Source: JBCDCU01 sp039180865
GTDB taxonomy: Bacteria > Pseudomonadota > Alphaproteobacteria > Rhizobiales > JACESI01
Assembly (NCBI GenBank): GCA_039180865.1
Contig: JBCDCZ010000050.1
Location: forward strand, 1 to 19,792
Direction: 5' to 3'
Length of the DNA stretch: 19,792 nucleotides
The notes under the pieces are model-generated. The model was not told the DNA's origin. It did no database searches and was given only the letters and a program-made list of their open reading frames with translations. Position numbers and translations under genes: made by a program. Positions 7,706 through 15,246 of the stretch are shown here, piece by piece (positions within the stretch are counted from its first letter, which is position 1; each line of letters opens with the position of its first letter).

Positions 7706-7754
7706 GCCTTGCTAAGCAAGGCTGGTGCGCCTTCGACCACTCGGCCACCTGCCC
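7706..7754 (-). pseudogene. Partial second copy of the tRNA-Ser 5' half
   Basis: Reading on the - strand from 7754, 30 bases (7754-7725) match the 5' half of the intact tRNA-Ser with one mismatch: the acceptor 5' strand GGGCAGG, the whole D arm, and up to GGCGCAC. The sequence then changes to a perfect hairpin GCCTTGC-TTA-GCAAGGC (7706-7722). No proper anticodon loop, T arm or acceptor 3' strand follows, so a functional tRNA cannot be folded. The flanks upstream of the two copies also resemble each other (TTCCAYCGG-like stretch). The pair may therefore be a decayed tandem duplicate of about 110 bp, or the scar of an integration event. Confidence 0.6.
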
Positions 7755-7899
7755 ACTTTCCATCGGCTCGCAAATCCGATGCGATGGTTCGCGCGACTAT
7801 ACTCATCCCGAATTTCGACGCAAGCGGTGTTTGAGGCTCTTTGAAAATCATGACAAACGGACTATCTAGAAGCAGGTTTCGAACAAGCATAGATCCGTT

Positions 7900-8223
7900 A
7901 TGATCCGGTTTTTCTTCAGATTTGTCGGTTACACCTTTCTGATCGTCTCCTTCATCGCGCTTCTGCTCGATGGAGTTGCCTATCTGGCGTCAGGTGAGAT
8001 CAAGTTTATGTCAGCGGGGCAAACCTGGACGGATCTTGCGCCTGCGACGATCAATCAGGCACAATTTGCAATTCAGGAGCATCTGGGCCTGATATGGTTA
8101 TGGGATCCAGTGATCTTGTGGATCCTGTTGCAACCGACATTTGCAGTTATCGGCGCCTTTGCTTTGTTTCTGATTGTGATCGGTCTGCGGCCCCGGCGAA
8201 AGCGACGCGAATTCGCAGCTTGA
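7900..8223 (+). CDS. Small two-helix inner-membrane protein, unknown function
   Basis: 107 residues with an N-terminal hydrophobic helix (about 5-30) and a second one (about 72-100), followed by a basic tail RPRRKRREFAA that should stay cytoplasmic. The central loop carries SAGQTWTDLAPATINQAQ and HLGLIWLWDPVILWILLQP. Proteins of this size and layout are common conserved hypotheticals in Hyphomicrobiales; I recall some being named petM-like, but no function is established. The start at 7900 gives a clean signal-anchor; its ribosome binding site is weak. It lies 76 bp ahead of msrA on the same strand. Confidence 0.78.
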   Translation: MIRFFFRFVGYTFLIVSFIALLLDGVAYLASGEIKFMSAGQTWTDLAPATINQAQFAIQEHLGLIWLWDPVILWILLQPTFAVIGAFALFLIVIGLRPRRKRREFAA

Positions 8224-8299
8224 TGGGAAACGGCCGAAAGGTCACCATACCGCCCTTATGCAATGGCACCATGGCGGTTCTTTTTGAAAGGACAAGAAA

Positions 8300-8956
8300 A
8301 TGTTTCTGTTCAACATCCTTAAGAACAAGACGTCTGTCCCCTCGAAGGCCGAAGCGCTGCCGGGACGCACGGAGGAAATTGAGACAGCGATCTATCATCA
8401 TGTGAACGGTCGTGCGCTCAAAGAGCCGTTTCCTGAAGGCTTGGAGCAGATCGTGCTGGGCCTTGGCTGTTTCTGGGGTGCGGAGCGGATTTTCTGGCAA
8501 CTCGACGGTGTCTATGTGACAGCGGTCGGCTATGCGGCCGGGCACACTCCCAATCCCCTCTACAAAGAGGTCTGCACAGGTGCAACCGGACACAATGAAG
8601 TTGTCCTGGTGGTTTTTGACCCGCAGACAATCAGCCGGGATGCTATCATCGCAAAATTTTTCGAAAGCCATGACCCCACGCAAGGTATGCGTCAGGGCAA
8701 CGACGTCGGGACGCAATATCGCTCAGGGATCTATTATTCAAACGAGGCTCAGCGTGAGGCTGCTCTGCGTCTGAAGGATGATTACAACAAGGTCCTGTCG
8801 AAAAAAGGCTTCCGCCCGATCACAACGGAAATCAAGGAAGCCGGGCTGTTCTACTATGCAGAAGATTACCACCAGCAATACCTTTCAAAGAATCCCGGTG
8901 GATATTGTGGTCTCGGCGGAACAGGCGTGAGTTGCCCGGTGGGGGTAGACGCTTAA
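8300..8956 (+). CDS. msrA: Peptide-methionine (S)-S-oxide reductase MsrA
   Basis: 218 residues. It reduces the S-epimer of methionine sulfoxide in proteins. The catalytic motif GCFWG (Cys57) is followed by GYAAGHTPNPLYKEVCTGATGH (a glycine-to-alanine change from the usual GYAGG), VVFDP, FESHDPTQGMRQGNDVGTQYRSGIYY and AEDYHQQYL. Resolving cysteines are likely Cys203 (NPGGYCGLGGTG) and Cys212 (VSCP) near the C-terminus, an arrangement common in MsrA of proteobacteria. The N-terminal extension of about 50 residues matches the long MsrA subtype. The ATG is preceded by AAAGGA at good spacing. The gene converges on mepA with only 19 bp between the stop codons. Confidence 0.95.
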   Translation: MFLFNILKNKTSVPSKAEALPGRTEEIETAIYHHVNGRALKEPFPEGLEQIVLGLGCFWGAERIFWQLDGVYVTAVGYAAGHTPNPLYKEVCTGATGHNEVVLVVFDPQTISRDAIIAKFFESHDPTQGMRQGNDVGTQYRSGIYYSNEAQREAALRLKDDYNKVLSKKGFRPITTEIKEAGLFYYAEDYHQQYLSKNPGGYCGLGGTGVSCPVGVDA

Positions 8957-8975
8957 GCGATCCCGTTGAAGCGTT

Positions 8976-9920
8976 TCAGGGTCTGACGCGTGGGCGTGGC
9001 GGGTTGGAAGGCGGAAAGACTGGCAATGTCACAGTCGCCTCTCGCACGACCCGTGCACACATGACGGGCAAACGCGCGAGCGTGAGAGGTGGCCTCAAGG
9101 CACGTTTTTTCGTTTTGCGACCTGGCGGTGGCGGACGGAACCAGCGCGCAAGGTCTTCACCGCAACCGTCGCCCGCCGGGGGAGCCGCCTGGTCCTTACA
9201 GCTCGCAGCTCCTTTGGGGCATTTCAGGCGTATATGCATGTGATAATGATGGCCGGCCCAAGGGCGTACTTTACGAAGATACCTTCGATCTGAGCCTGCC
9301 GTCCGGCACAGTTCCTTCTTGATAATCGGGTTCACAAAAATCCTGGCAACCGAGGGATAGGAGGTTGCGCGCTTGATTAATGTTGCATGGCGCTCAGTCC
9401 AGACTTTGCGATCGACTTCTTTGGTTTGAAAATTCACCACTGAGACGGCGCTCACGGTTTCACGTTCTTTCTTGGTGTAGATGCGTTCCGGCATCTCATT
9501 GAGCCAAATATCGGCATCAAGGCCGATCTGATGCGAAGCATGACCAGACAGCATGGGCCCACCGCGCGGTTGCGACAGGTCTCCGATCAAAAGCCCATTC
9601 CACTCTCCCGCCGCGCGGACATCGCGGGCGAAGGTTTTAAGGTAAGCGACAAGATCCGGATGGCCCCAGTTACGGTTGCGCGAGAGCCGCATGGCCTGCC
9701 AGCCAGGGCCCTCCGTTGCGATCGGCTGACCGCCGGCAAGACAACCGCGTGCATAAGAGCCAATGGCGGCGGCTGCCAGCGGGGCTGCGGTGCTGTGATA
9801 TCCAAAGAGCTGTTTTGCCGGAACTGCACCCTCCGCCGCACGGGCAGGCGACGGAAATGTCAGCAATGATCCGACAACAAGCGCGATCATCGTTTGTGGG
9901 TATAAAGCCTTCGAATTCAT
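8976..9920 (-). CDS. mepA: Penicillin-insensitive murein endopeptidase MepA (peptidase M74)
   Basis: 314-residue periplasmic zinc endopeptidase that cuts D-alanyl-meso-DAP cross-links in peptidoglycan. The start chosen is ATG 9920, preceded by GAGAGG. It gives a signal peptide MNSKALYPQTMIALVVGSLL cleaved near PARA. An upstream in-frame ATG at 9974 would put 18 residues ahead of the signal peptide and is unlikely. M74 motifs: GDLSQPRGGPMLSGHASHQ (113-131) leading into GLDADIW (zinc-binding His and Asp), RIFVNPIIKKELC (193-205), VRPWAGHHYHMHIRL (218-232), then paired cysteines in KCPKGAASC and GDGCGEDLARWF. The tail PPLTLARLPVMC is usual in alphaproteobacterial MepA. The last 20 or so residues are an extra Pro/Arg-rich end. 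Confidence 0.93.
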   Translation of the reverse strand: MNSKALYPQTMIALVVGSLLTFPSPARAAEGAVPAKQLFGYHSTAAPLAAAAIGSYARGCLAGGQPIATEGPGWQAMRLSRNRNWGHPDLVAYLKTFARDVRAAGEWNGLLIGDLSQPRGGPMLSGHASHQIGLDADIWLNEMPERIYTKKERETVSAVSVVNFQTKEVDRKVWTERHATLIKRATSYPSVARIFVNPIIKKELCRTAGSDRRYLRKVRPWAGHHYHMHIRLKCPKGAASCKDQAAPPAGDGCGEDLARWFRPPPPGRKTKKRALRPPLTLARLPVMCARVVREATVTLPVFPPSNPPRPRVRP

Positions 9921-10079
9921 GGGCCACCTCTCGGATAACTGCTGAATTAAAGGCGTCTCACGGCATTGCGGCAAGCCTGTTTTTGATTGGCCGCTTGACC
10001 AACCTGCCCTAGCTCGTCTTTAGACAAGGTTATGATTCAAAGAAATGCGTTCAAAGAGCGCGAGAAAGAGGAGGGGCTC

Positions 10080-10562
10080 ATGTCCTGGTCGGTCTATCTA
10101 TCCGGTGAAATTCACACAAATTGGCGCGAAGAAATCATGCAGGCGGCGTCCGCGCGAGGACTGCCGGTAACCTTTACGAGCCCGGTTACGCATCACGAAG
10201 CATCAGATGATTGCGGTGTTGCGATCTTGGGGGAAGAACCGAACAAATTCTGGCATGACAACAAAGGGGCCAAGGTGAACGCGATACGTACCCGTACCCT
10301 TATCGAGCGCGCGGACATTGTTGTTGTTCGGTTCGGCGAAAAGTATCGCCAATGGAATGCGGCGTTTGACGCCGGTTATGCGGCAGCACTCGGGAAATCT
10401 CTCATCGTCATCCACAATGCGGATCATCAACATCCGCTGAAAGAAGTCGATGCGGCAGCCCTCGCGGTTACAGACGAACCGACCGACGTCGCACTTATTC
10501 TGGACTATGTGATCAATGGGCGTCTTGAAGGATACACCGACGTCAACCAGGCCGCTGAATAG
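10080..10562 (+). CDS. YtoQ family protein
   Basis: 160 residues starting MSWSVYLSGEIHTNW at ATG 10080, with a strong AGGAGG Shine-Dalgarno (10069-10074). The frame stays open back to 10032, but that extension is basic and lacks a ribosome site. The sequence matches the YtoQ family: SGEIHTNWREEI near the N-terminus, FTSPVTHHEASDDCG, GPN-like loop EEPNKFWHDNKGAKVN, then ERADIVVVRFGEKYRQWNAAF and DAGYAAALGKSLIVIH. The later motifs resemble the nucleoside 2-deoxyribosyltransferase-like fold, in which an Asp/Glu-rich loop and a GK turn line the nucleotide site. No substrate is known. It is a soluble cytoplasmic protein, probably transcribed alone. Confidence 0.88.
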   Translation: MSWSVYLSGEIHTNWREEIMQAASARGLPVTFTSPVTHHEASDDCGVAILGEEPNKFWHDNKGAKVNAIRTRTLIERADIVVVRFGEKYRQWNAAFDAGYAAALGKSLIVIHNADHQHPLKEVDAAALAVTDEPTDVALILDYVINGRLEGYTDVNQAAE

Positions 10563-10676
10563 CTTTGTTGAATGCAGACGTGGTCCAAAAGAAAACGGGG
10601 CCGCGTCGCCGCTGCCCCAATACACATTTTCGACACCACTCGCTTAGTGAAAGCTTTGCCGGAATGATCTGGTTTT

Positions 10677-10695
10677 GTGGGGTTGCCCGCCCCAC
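10677..10695. terminator. Weak hairpin between two convergent genes
   Basis: GTGGGG (10677-10682) and CCCCAC (10690-10695) form a perfect 6-bp stem with a 7-nt loop. It lies in the 140-bp gap between the convergent YtoQ gene and the sugar transferase. There is no T tract on either strand, so a terminator role is only suggested by position. Confidence 0.35.
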
Positions 10696-10702
10696 CTGAT
10701 TG

Positions 10703-11392
10703 TTAATAAGCGTCGTGCCGCAGAAGGTGAACGATTGTTGCCACAATAATGCCAACATCCATCATCATGGTCCGGTTACGGACATAATAGATGTCCCGAC
10801 ACAGGCGGCCAGCCATGTCACGCAGCCTTTCTGTGTTGCCACGAAAACCCTGGCACTGGGCAAGGCCAGTGATGCCCGGGCGCATGAGAAAACGGCGGTC
10901 GTAACCGGCAAGCCGGAGAGAAAACTCGTCGTCCATTGAGATCGCATGCGGGCGCGGACCGACAAGCGACATGTCTCCTTTGACCACATTCCATAATTGC
11001 GGCAGCTCATCGAGACTGGTTCTGCGTAAGAAGGCTCCGAGAGGAGTGACGCGGCAATCCCCGGGTCGGCATTGGGTGAAACTGTCGCCGTCTTCCATCA
11101 CGGTCATCGTGCGGAACTTATAGATGGTAAACTTCTTCTTAAACCGACCGTAGCGTGATTGTTTGAAAATGGCTGGGCCATTAGACGTGGCGCGAACAAG
11201 AAGAGCGATGATCACGAGAAACGGCAGAAGGAAAATGAGAGCCGTGAGTGCGACCGTGAAATCAAAAATGCGTTTGCGACGTTCCTGAAGGATGCCGAAC
11301 GCTTCAAACTCTGGAAGTTTCTTGATGGCCCGAGCTTTAAATGCGTCATCAATGGCGCATTTTTCTGCTGTTGCACTCGACACTCGCAACAT
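10703..11392 (-). CDS. ExoY-like sugar-1-phosphate transferase (exopolysaccharide priming enzyme)
   Basis: 229-residue bacterial sugar transferase that would load a hexose-1-phosphate from a UDP-sugar onto undecaprenyl phosphate at the inner membrane. One N-terminal membrane segment follows ERRKRIFDF (residues 44-68). The catalytic region shows GPAIFKQSRYG (72-82), YKFRTM (91-96), LRRTSLDELPQLWNVVKGD (122-140), MSLVGPRPHA (141-150) and RPGITGLAQCQGFRG (171-185). It is the short, ExoY-type form without the multi-helix N-terminal domain. ATG 11392 is preferred because a G-rich run lies 7 bases ahead of it; an in-frame ATG at 11413 adds 7 residues and has no ribosome site. No other polysaccharide gene flanks it, so it is an orphan here. 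Confidence 0.9.
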   Translation of the reverse strand: MLRVSSATAEKCAIDDAFKARAIKKLPEFEAFGILQERRKRIFDFTVALTALIFLLPFLVIIALLVRATSNGPAIFKQSRYGRFKKKFTIYKFRTMTVMEDGDSFTQCRPGDCRVTPLGAFLRRTSLDELPQLWNVVKGDMSLVGPRPHAISMDDEFSLRLAGYDRRFLMRPGITGLAQCQGFRGNTERLRDMAGRLCRDIYYVRNRTMMMDVGIIVATIVHLLRHDAY

Positions 11393-11659
11393 TCTGCAGC
11401 CCCCCAAGGACATATATCGTTATTATTCGTTATTCGGCTCAGAATTTACCCTATCTTTACCATAAAGCAAGTTGCCAATTGTAACGAAACGCATCGTCAC
11501 AAGATATTGTTTTTATTAGGGATAATTGAGTGTAACGCGAATGTGCGATGGTTTTGTATTGCCTTTTGGAATGCAGAATATGAGTAAATATTTATATGTA
11601 ATGCAAAATGGGATGCACGGGTGAGGGGCTTGCTTCGAAGTAAGAATCTGAGCGAAGAA

Positions 11660-11809
11660 TTATGTCAGGATGAAATAACCGAGCGTGCCCCAGAAAGCGC
11701 AGCAAGACAGGAAAACAGTGGTAATGACGAAAGGTCGAATCGGCGCGTTCAGTTTTTCGCTTCGCTTGCGCGAAGAACGCTGGACTTCAATGTCCGTCGC
11801 ATCAAACAC
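11660..11809 (-). CDS. Unannotated 49-residue single-pass membrane protein
   Basis: Short - strand frame starting at GTG 11809 and ending TAA at 11660-11662. GGAGG lies 6 bases upstream of the start codon (AGCGGAGGCGAAAGTG). The product begins FDATDIEVQRSSRKRSEKLN after the start Met: an acidic then strongly basic cytoplasmic head. A hydrophobic segment follows, VITTVFLSCCAFWGTL and GYFILT, with two adjacent cysteines in the helix. The basic-in pattern predicts the N-terminus inside. I do not recognise a family. Small proteins of this layout are common in alphaproteobacteria. The strong ribosome site, topology and a perfect inverted repeat 15 bp upstream support a real gene; no homology evidence is available here. 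Confidence 0.6.
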   Translation of the reverse strand: MFDATDIEVQRSSRKRSEKLNAPIRPFVITTVFLSCCAFWGTLGYFILT

Positions 11810-11823
11810 TTTCGCCTCCGCTC

Positions 11824-11842
11824 ACCTTACAATTAGTAAGGT
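11824..11842. promoter_or_regulatory. Perfect inverted repeat upstream of the small membrane gene
   Basis: ACCTTAC-AATTA-GTAAGGT, a perfect 7-bp inverted repeat with a 5-bp A+T spacer. It sits 15 bp upstream of the GTG start of the 49-residue gene, next to its Shine-Dalgarno. The size and symmetry suit a dimeric repressor operator, but an mRNA leader hairpin is equally possible. Confidence 0.4.
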
Positions 11843-11975
11843 AGGAGCGTAGATAACTTTTGTTAAGAAGCGCTAAAGATAAACCTGTTCACAAGCGTTC
11901 ATTTATTGTTGAAAACTCCGTCTCAAAAAAACTGACGACATTAGATTTTGCCATACTTTCGCCAATATTTGTAAA

Positions 11976-14144
11976 CTATCCAGCAGCTTTTATTTCAAGT
12001 CTACGAGCATGGAGAATTGGTTCTGTATAGCCTGACGGTTGCTCACGGCCTTTGAAGACCAGATCGCATGCTGCCTGAAACGCGATCGAGTTCTCGAAAT
12101 CCGGAGCCATCGGCCTGTAAGCCGGATCTCCCGCATTCTGTCCATCGACCACTTCCGCCATCTTGCGCATGGCTGTCATAGCGGCATCTTCGCTGCAGAC
12201 CCCGTGTCTTAGCCAATTTGCAATATGCTGAGAGGAAATCCGCAATGTCGCACGGTCTTCCATCAGGCCGACATTGTTGATGTCTGGTACTTTAGAGCAT
12301 CCGACTCCTTGATCGACCCAACGCACCACGTAACCGAGGATACCCTGGGCGTTGTTTTCAAGTTCAGCAGCAATATCGGCTTCCGACCAGTTCGGGCGCT
12401 CCGCAACGGGAATCGATAGAATGTCATCGAGATTGGCGCGTCCACGCGTTGCCAACTCGTTCTGACGGTCCTTTACATTCACCGTATGATAATGCGTGGC
12501 GTGGAGCGTTGCGGCCGTCGGTGAGGGCACCCACGCGGTATTTGCACCAGCCATCGGATGAGCAATTTTCTGGTCAAGCATCGCAGACATAAGATCCGGC
12601 ATCGCCCACATGCCCTTGCCGATCTGTGCGTGGCCGGCAAGCCCGCATTCCAGTCCGACATCGACGTTCCAGTTCTCATAGGCTGAGATCCATGCTGCCT
12701 GCTTCATATCAGCCTTGCGAATCATCGGGCCGGCTTCCATTGCGGTATGAATCTCGTCTCCCGTGCGATCAAGGAAACCCGTGTTAATGAAGACGACGCG
12801 GGACTTTGCTGCGCGTATGCATTCTTTGAGATTGACGGTTGTGCGGCGCTCTTCATCCATGATTCCCATTTTCATGGTGTTTTTCGCCATCCCGACTATT
12901 GCTTCGGTGCGCTCGAACAGATGATCGGCAAATGCCACTTCTTCCGGCCCGTGCATTTTCGGCTTCACCACATACATGGATCCGGTTACGGAATTCACCC
13001 TGCGGCCGTTCGGACCGATATCATGGAGAGCGATAAGGGCTGTCATGGCGGCATCCATGATGCCTTCCGGAACTTCCAGTCCGTCCTTGTCGTGAATGGC
13101 CGGATTGCTCATCAAATGGCCGACATTGCGGACCAGCATCAGGGACAATGCTTTCAAACGCTCGGTCGCACCGTCCGGTGTCTTGATTTCGCGATCTGGA
13201 TTAAGGGTGCGCCGCATCATGGTGCCGCCCTTCATGAAGTTTTCCTGCAGGTCGCCCTTCATCAGGCCAAGCCAGTTGCGGTAGGCGAGTATTTTGTCTT
13301 CCGCGTCCACGGCGGCAACGGAGTCTTCGCAGTCCATGATGGTCGTCATCGCGGATTCTAGGATCACATCGGAAATGTGCGCGGCGTCATCTTTGCCGAT
13401 CGGGTGGTCTGCATTGATTTCTACGATGATGTGGAGGCTGTTCTTCTTAAACACCAGCGATTGAGGCGCGTCAGCGTCGCCTGTGTAACCGGCGAATTGA
13501 TGCGGATCGGCAAGTGTGATGGTTGAACCGTCGACGCATTTGATTGTCAGCGTTCCGCTGTCGATGGAAAAGCCTGCGACGTTGGACCAGTCGCCGGTGA
13601 GCGGGACGGATTTATTCAGATGCGCCCGCGCCCATGAAATCACGCGTATGCCACGGACAGGATTGTATCCGCCGGCCTTATCCGCGCCGCCATCTTCTGA
13701 GATGGCGTCTGTTCCATAAAGCGCATCATAAAGTGACCCGTAACGGGCATTGGCAGCATTCAGCGCATAGCGTGCATTCATTACGGGGACAACGAGCTGC
13801 GGTCCTGCGATTGTGGCGATTTCGGGATCAACATTCGTTGTATCCACGCTAAATGCGCTACCCTCTTCGGTGAGATATCCAATCTCTTTCAAAAAGGCCT
13901 GGTAGGCGGTCTGATCATGATGCGCGTTCGGATTGTCGCGATGCCATTGATCGATTTTTCCCTGCAGCGTTTCCCGTTTTGCGAGAAGGTCCCGGTTCTT
14001 GCGGCCAAGATCATGGACAATCTCTGCAAAACCTCGCCAGAAGCTGTCGGGCTCTACACCGGTCCCCGGCATTGCCTCTTCGTTAATAAAGTCAAAAAGG
14101 GCCTTGTCGATCTGAAGACCGGAATGCTCGATGGTGTCCGACAT
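11976..14144 (-). CDS. glcB: Malate synthase G
   Basis: 722 residues, the standard length for malate synthase G (723 in E. coli). It condenses glyoxylate with acetyl-CoA to malate in the cytoplasm, the second step of the glyoxylate bypass and of glycolate use. Visible hallmarks: LLAKRETLQGKIDQWH near the N-terminus, YALNAANARYGSLYDALYG, ILESAMTTIMDCEDSVAAVD (metal-binding acidic cluster), LVRNVGHLM (catalytic Arg), GMWAMPDLM, and GVGCSKVPDINNVGLMEDRA, where Cys616 and catalytic Asp630 align with E. coli Cys617 and Asp631. The ATG at 14144 follows AAAGGA. No isocitrate lyase or glycolate oxidase gene is nearby, so it is probably monocistronic; it diverges from the terC gene. Confidence 0.97.
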   Translation of the reverse strand: MSDTIEHSGLQIDKALFDFINEEAMPGTGVEPDSFWRGFAEIVHDLGRKNRDLLAKRETLQGKIDQWHRDNPNAHHDQTAYQAFLKEIGYLTEEGSAFSVDTTNVDPEIATIAGPQLVVPVMNARYALNAANARYGSLYDALYGTDAISEDGGADKAGGYNPVRGIRVISWARAHLNKSVPLTGDWSNVAGFSIDSGTLTIKCVDGSTITLADPHQFAGYTGDADAPQSLVFKKNSLHIIVEINADHPIGKDDAAHISDVILESAMTTIMDCEDSVAAVDAEDKILAYRNWLGLMKGDLQENFMKGGTMMRRTLNPDREIKTPDGATERLKALSLMLVRNVGHLMSNPAIHDKDGLEVPEGIMDAAMTALIALHDIGPNGRRVNSVTGSMYVVKPKMHGPEEVAFADHLFERTEAIVGMAKNTMKMGIMDEERRTTVNLKECIRAAKSRVVFINTGFLDRTGDEIHTAMEAGPMIRKADMKQAAWISAYENWNVDVGLECGLAGHAQIGKGMWAMPDLMSAMLDQKIAHPMAGANTAWVPSPTAATLHATHYHTVNVKDRQNELATRGRANLDDILSIPVAERPNWSEADIAAELENNAQGILGYVVRWVDQGVGCSKVPDINNVGLMEDRATLRISSQHIANWLRHGVCSEDAAMTAMRKMAEVVDGQNAGDPAYRPMAPDFENSIAFQAACDLVFKGREQPSGYTEPILHARRLEIKAAG

Positions 14145-14282
14145 ATATACAATCCTTTTCCCGGGAATTCACGCAGGTGAGTTCCTTGGCATGGCGTCGG
14201 CATTCCCTAGCCAATCAAAACGCTGGGGTACACTTTAATTTCGGCTAAGGTGTTTTGAACTTTAGGAGTAAATCGAGTCATA

Positions 14283-14301
14283 GGCGGGGTGAGACCCCGC
14301 C
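14283..14301. promoter_or_regulatory. Strong hairpin in the glcB-terC divergent region
   Basis: GGCGGGGT-GAG-ACCCCGCC, a perfect 8-bp G+C-rich stem with a 3-nt loop. It sits about 104 bp before the terC start and 139 bp before the glcB start. A TTTT run lies 6 bases past it on the + strand, too far for a standard terminator. It may be a leader structure of terC or a protein-binding palindrome. Confidence 0.4.
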
Positions 14302-14404
14302 ATTGCGTTTTCACCGAATTGAAGCGCCTGACGCGATCGCGTAAGCACTGATCTGACGGCAAACGAACAAATTCGCAGAACTCTAGCGACCGTGGAGCAC
14401 GCAT

Positions 14405-15217
14405 ATGGCCGACCTATTTACAATCGACAGCCTCTTTACACTGGCAATGCTCATAATGCTGCAGGCAGTTTTGGGTTTCGACAATCTCCTATACATTTCA
14501 ATCGAATCAAAACGCGTGCCTCTGCATCAGCAGGCCCAGACCCGCAGATTAGGAATTGGCATCGCGATCGCTCTGCGTCTCATTCTGCTTTTCGTGCTCG
14601 TTCAAGCTGTCGCGCTATTCCAGGATCCGTTGTTCGACATTCAATTTGCAGGACTATTCGAAGGGTCTTTTTCAGGGCATGCCCTGATCGTTCTCGCCGG
14701 GGGGATCTTCATTCTCTATACGGCATTGAAGGAAATCGGCCACATGATGACGATTGAGGATCTCGATCATGAGGGGGAGGCAAGCAGCAAGCGATCGATG
14801 ACATCAGCAATCATCTGGATCGTAGCGATGAATCTTGTTTTTTCGTTTGATTCCATTCTTGGTGCGATGGCCCTCACAGACAAGTTCATTCTAATGGCGG
14901 TTGCTGTGGTTATCTCAGGCGCACTCATGATTTTGCTCGCTGATTACGTGGCTGAGTTCCTGAAGAAAAACCGTATGTACGAGGTTCTGGGCCTTTTCAT
15001 CCTGTTTGTGGTCGGGATCCTTCTTCTTTCAGAGGGCGGGCATCTGGCACATTTGAACCTTTACGGTTATCCGGTTGAGCCAATGGCGAAATCGACGTTC
15101 TATTTTGTTATCGCCGTCATGGTTCTCGTTGAAATCGTGCAAAGTCGCTACAAGATGAAACTTAATCGCGAACGCAAAATGCAAACGGCAGGTTCGCACA
15201 CACCTGATCTCGGGTGA
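14405..15217 (+). CDS. TerC-family integral membrane transporter
   Basis: 270 residues with about seven to eight membrane helices. TerC-family hallmarks are the paired acidic motifs inside helices: VLGFDNLLYISIES (near residue 22-35) and LVFSFDSILGAMALTD (near 153-168). A charged cytoplasmic loop, IEDLDHEGEASSKRS, lies between the halves. Family members include tellurite-resistance TerC and manganese exporters of the Alx/MntX type, so Mn2+ efflux or metallation support is the likely role; the metal is inferred from the family only. The ATG follows GGAG. It lies 29 bp before mmcB on the same strand and the two are probably co-transcribed. Confidence 0.9.
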   Translation: MADLFTIDSLFTLAMLIMLQAVLGFDNLLYISIESKRVPLHQQAQTRRLGIGIAIALRLILLFVLVQAVALFQDPLFDIQFAGLFEGSFSGHALIVLAGGIFILYTALKEIGHMMTIEDLDHEGEASSKRSMTSAIIWIVAMNLVFSFDSILGAMALTDKFILMAVAVVISGALMILLADYVAEFLKKNRMYEVLGLFILFVVGILLLSEGGHLAHLNLYGYPVEPMAKSTFYFVIAVMVLVEIVQSRYKMKLNRERKMQTAGSHTPDLG

Positions 15218-15246
15218 CCGGCATTTGTTAACGCTCCGAGGTCGTT

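Noticed and set aside
7645..7890. 81-codon - strand frame across the partial tRNA copy
   Set aside because: It includes translated tRNA-derived sequence and has no supporting ribosome site or recognisable domain.
12747..13361. 204-codon + strand frame, His- and Cys-rich
   Set aside because: Lies wholly antisense to glcB, which is a full-length, strongly conserved gene; the frame is a codon-bias shadow with no ribosome site.
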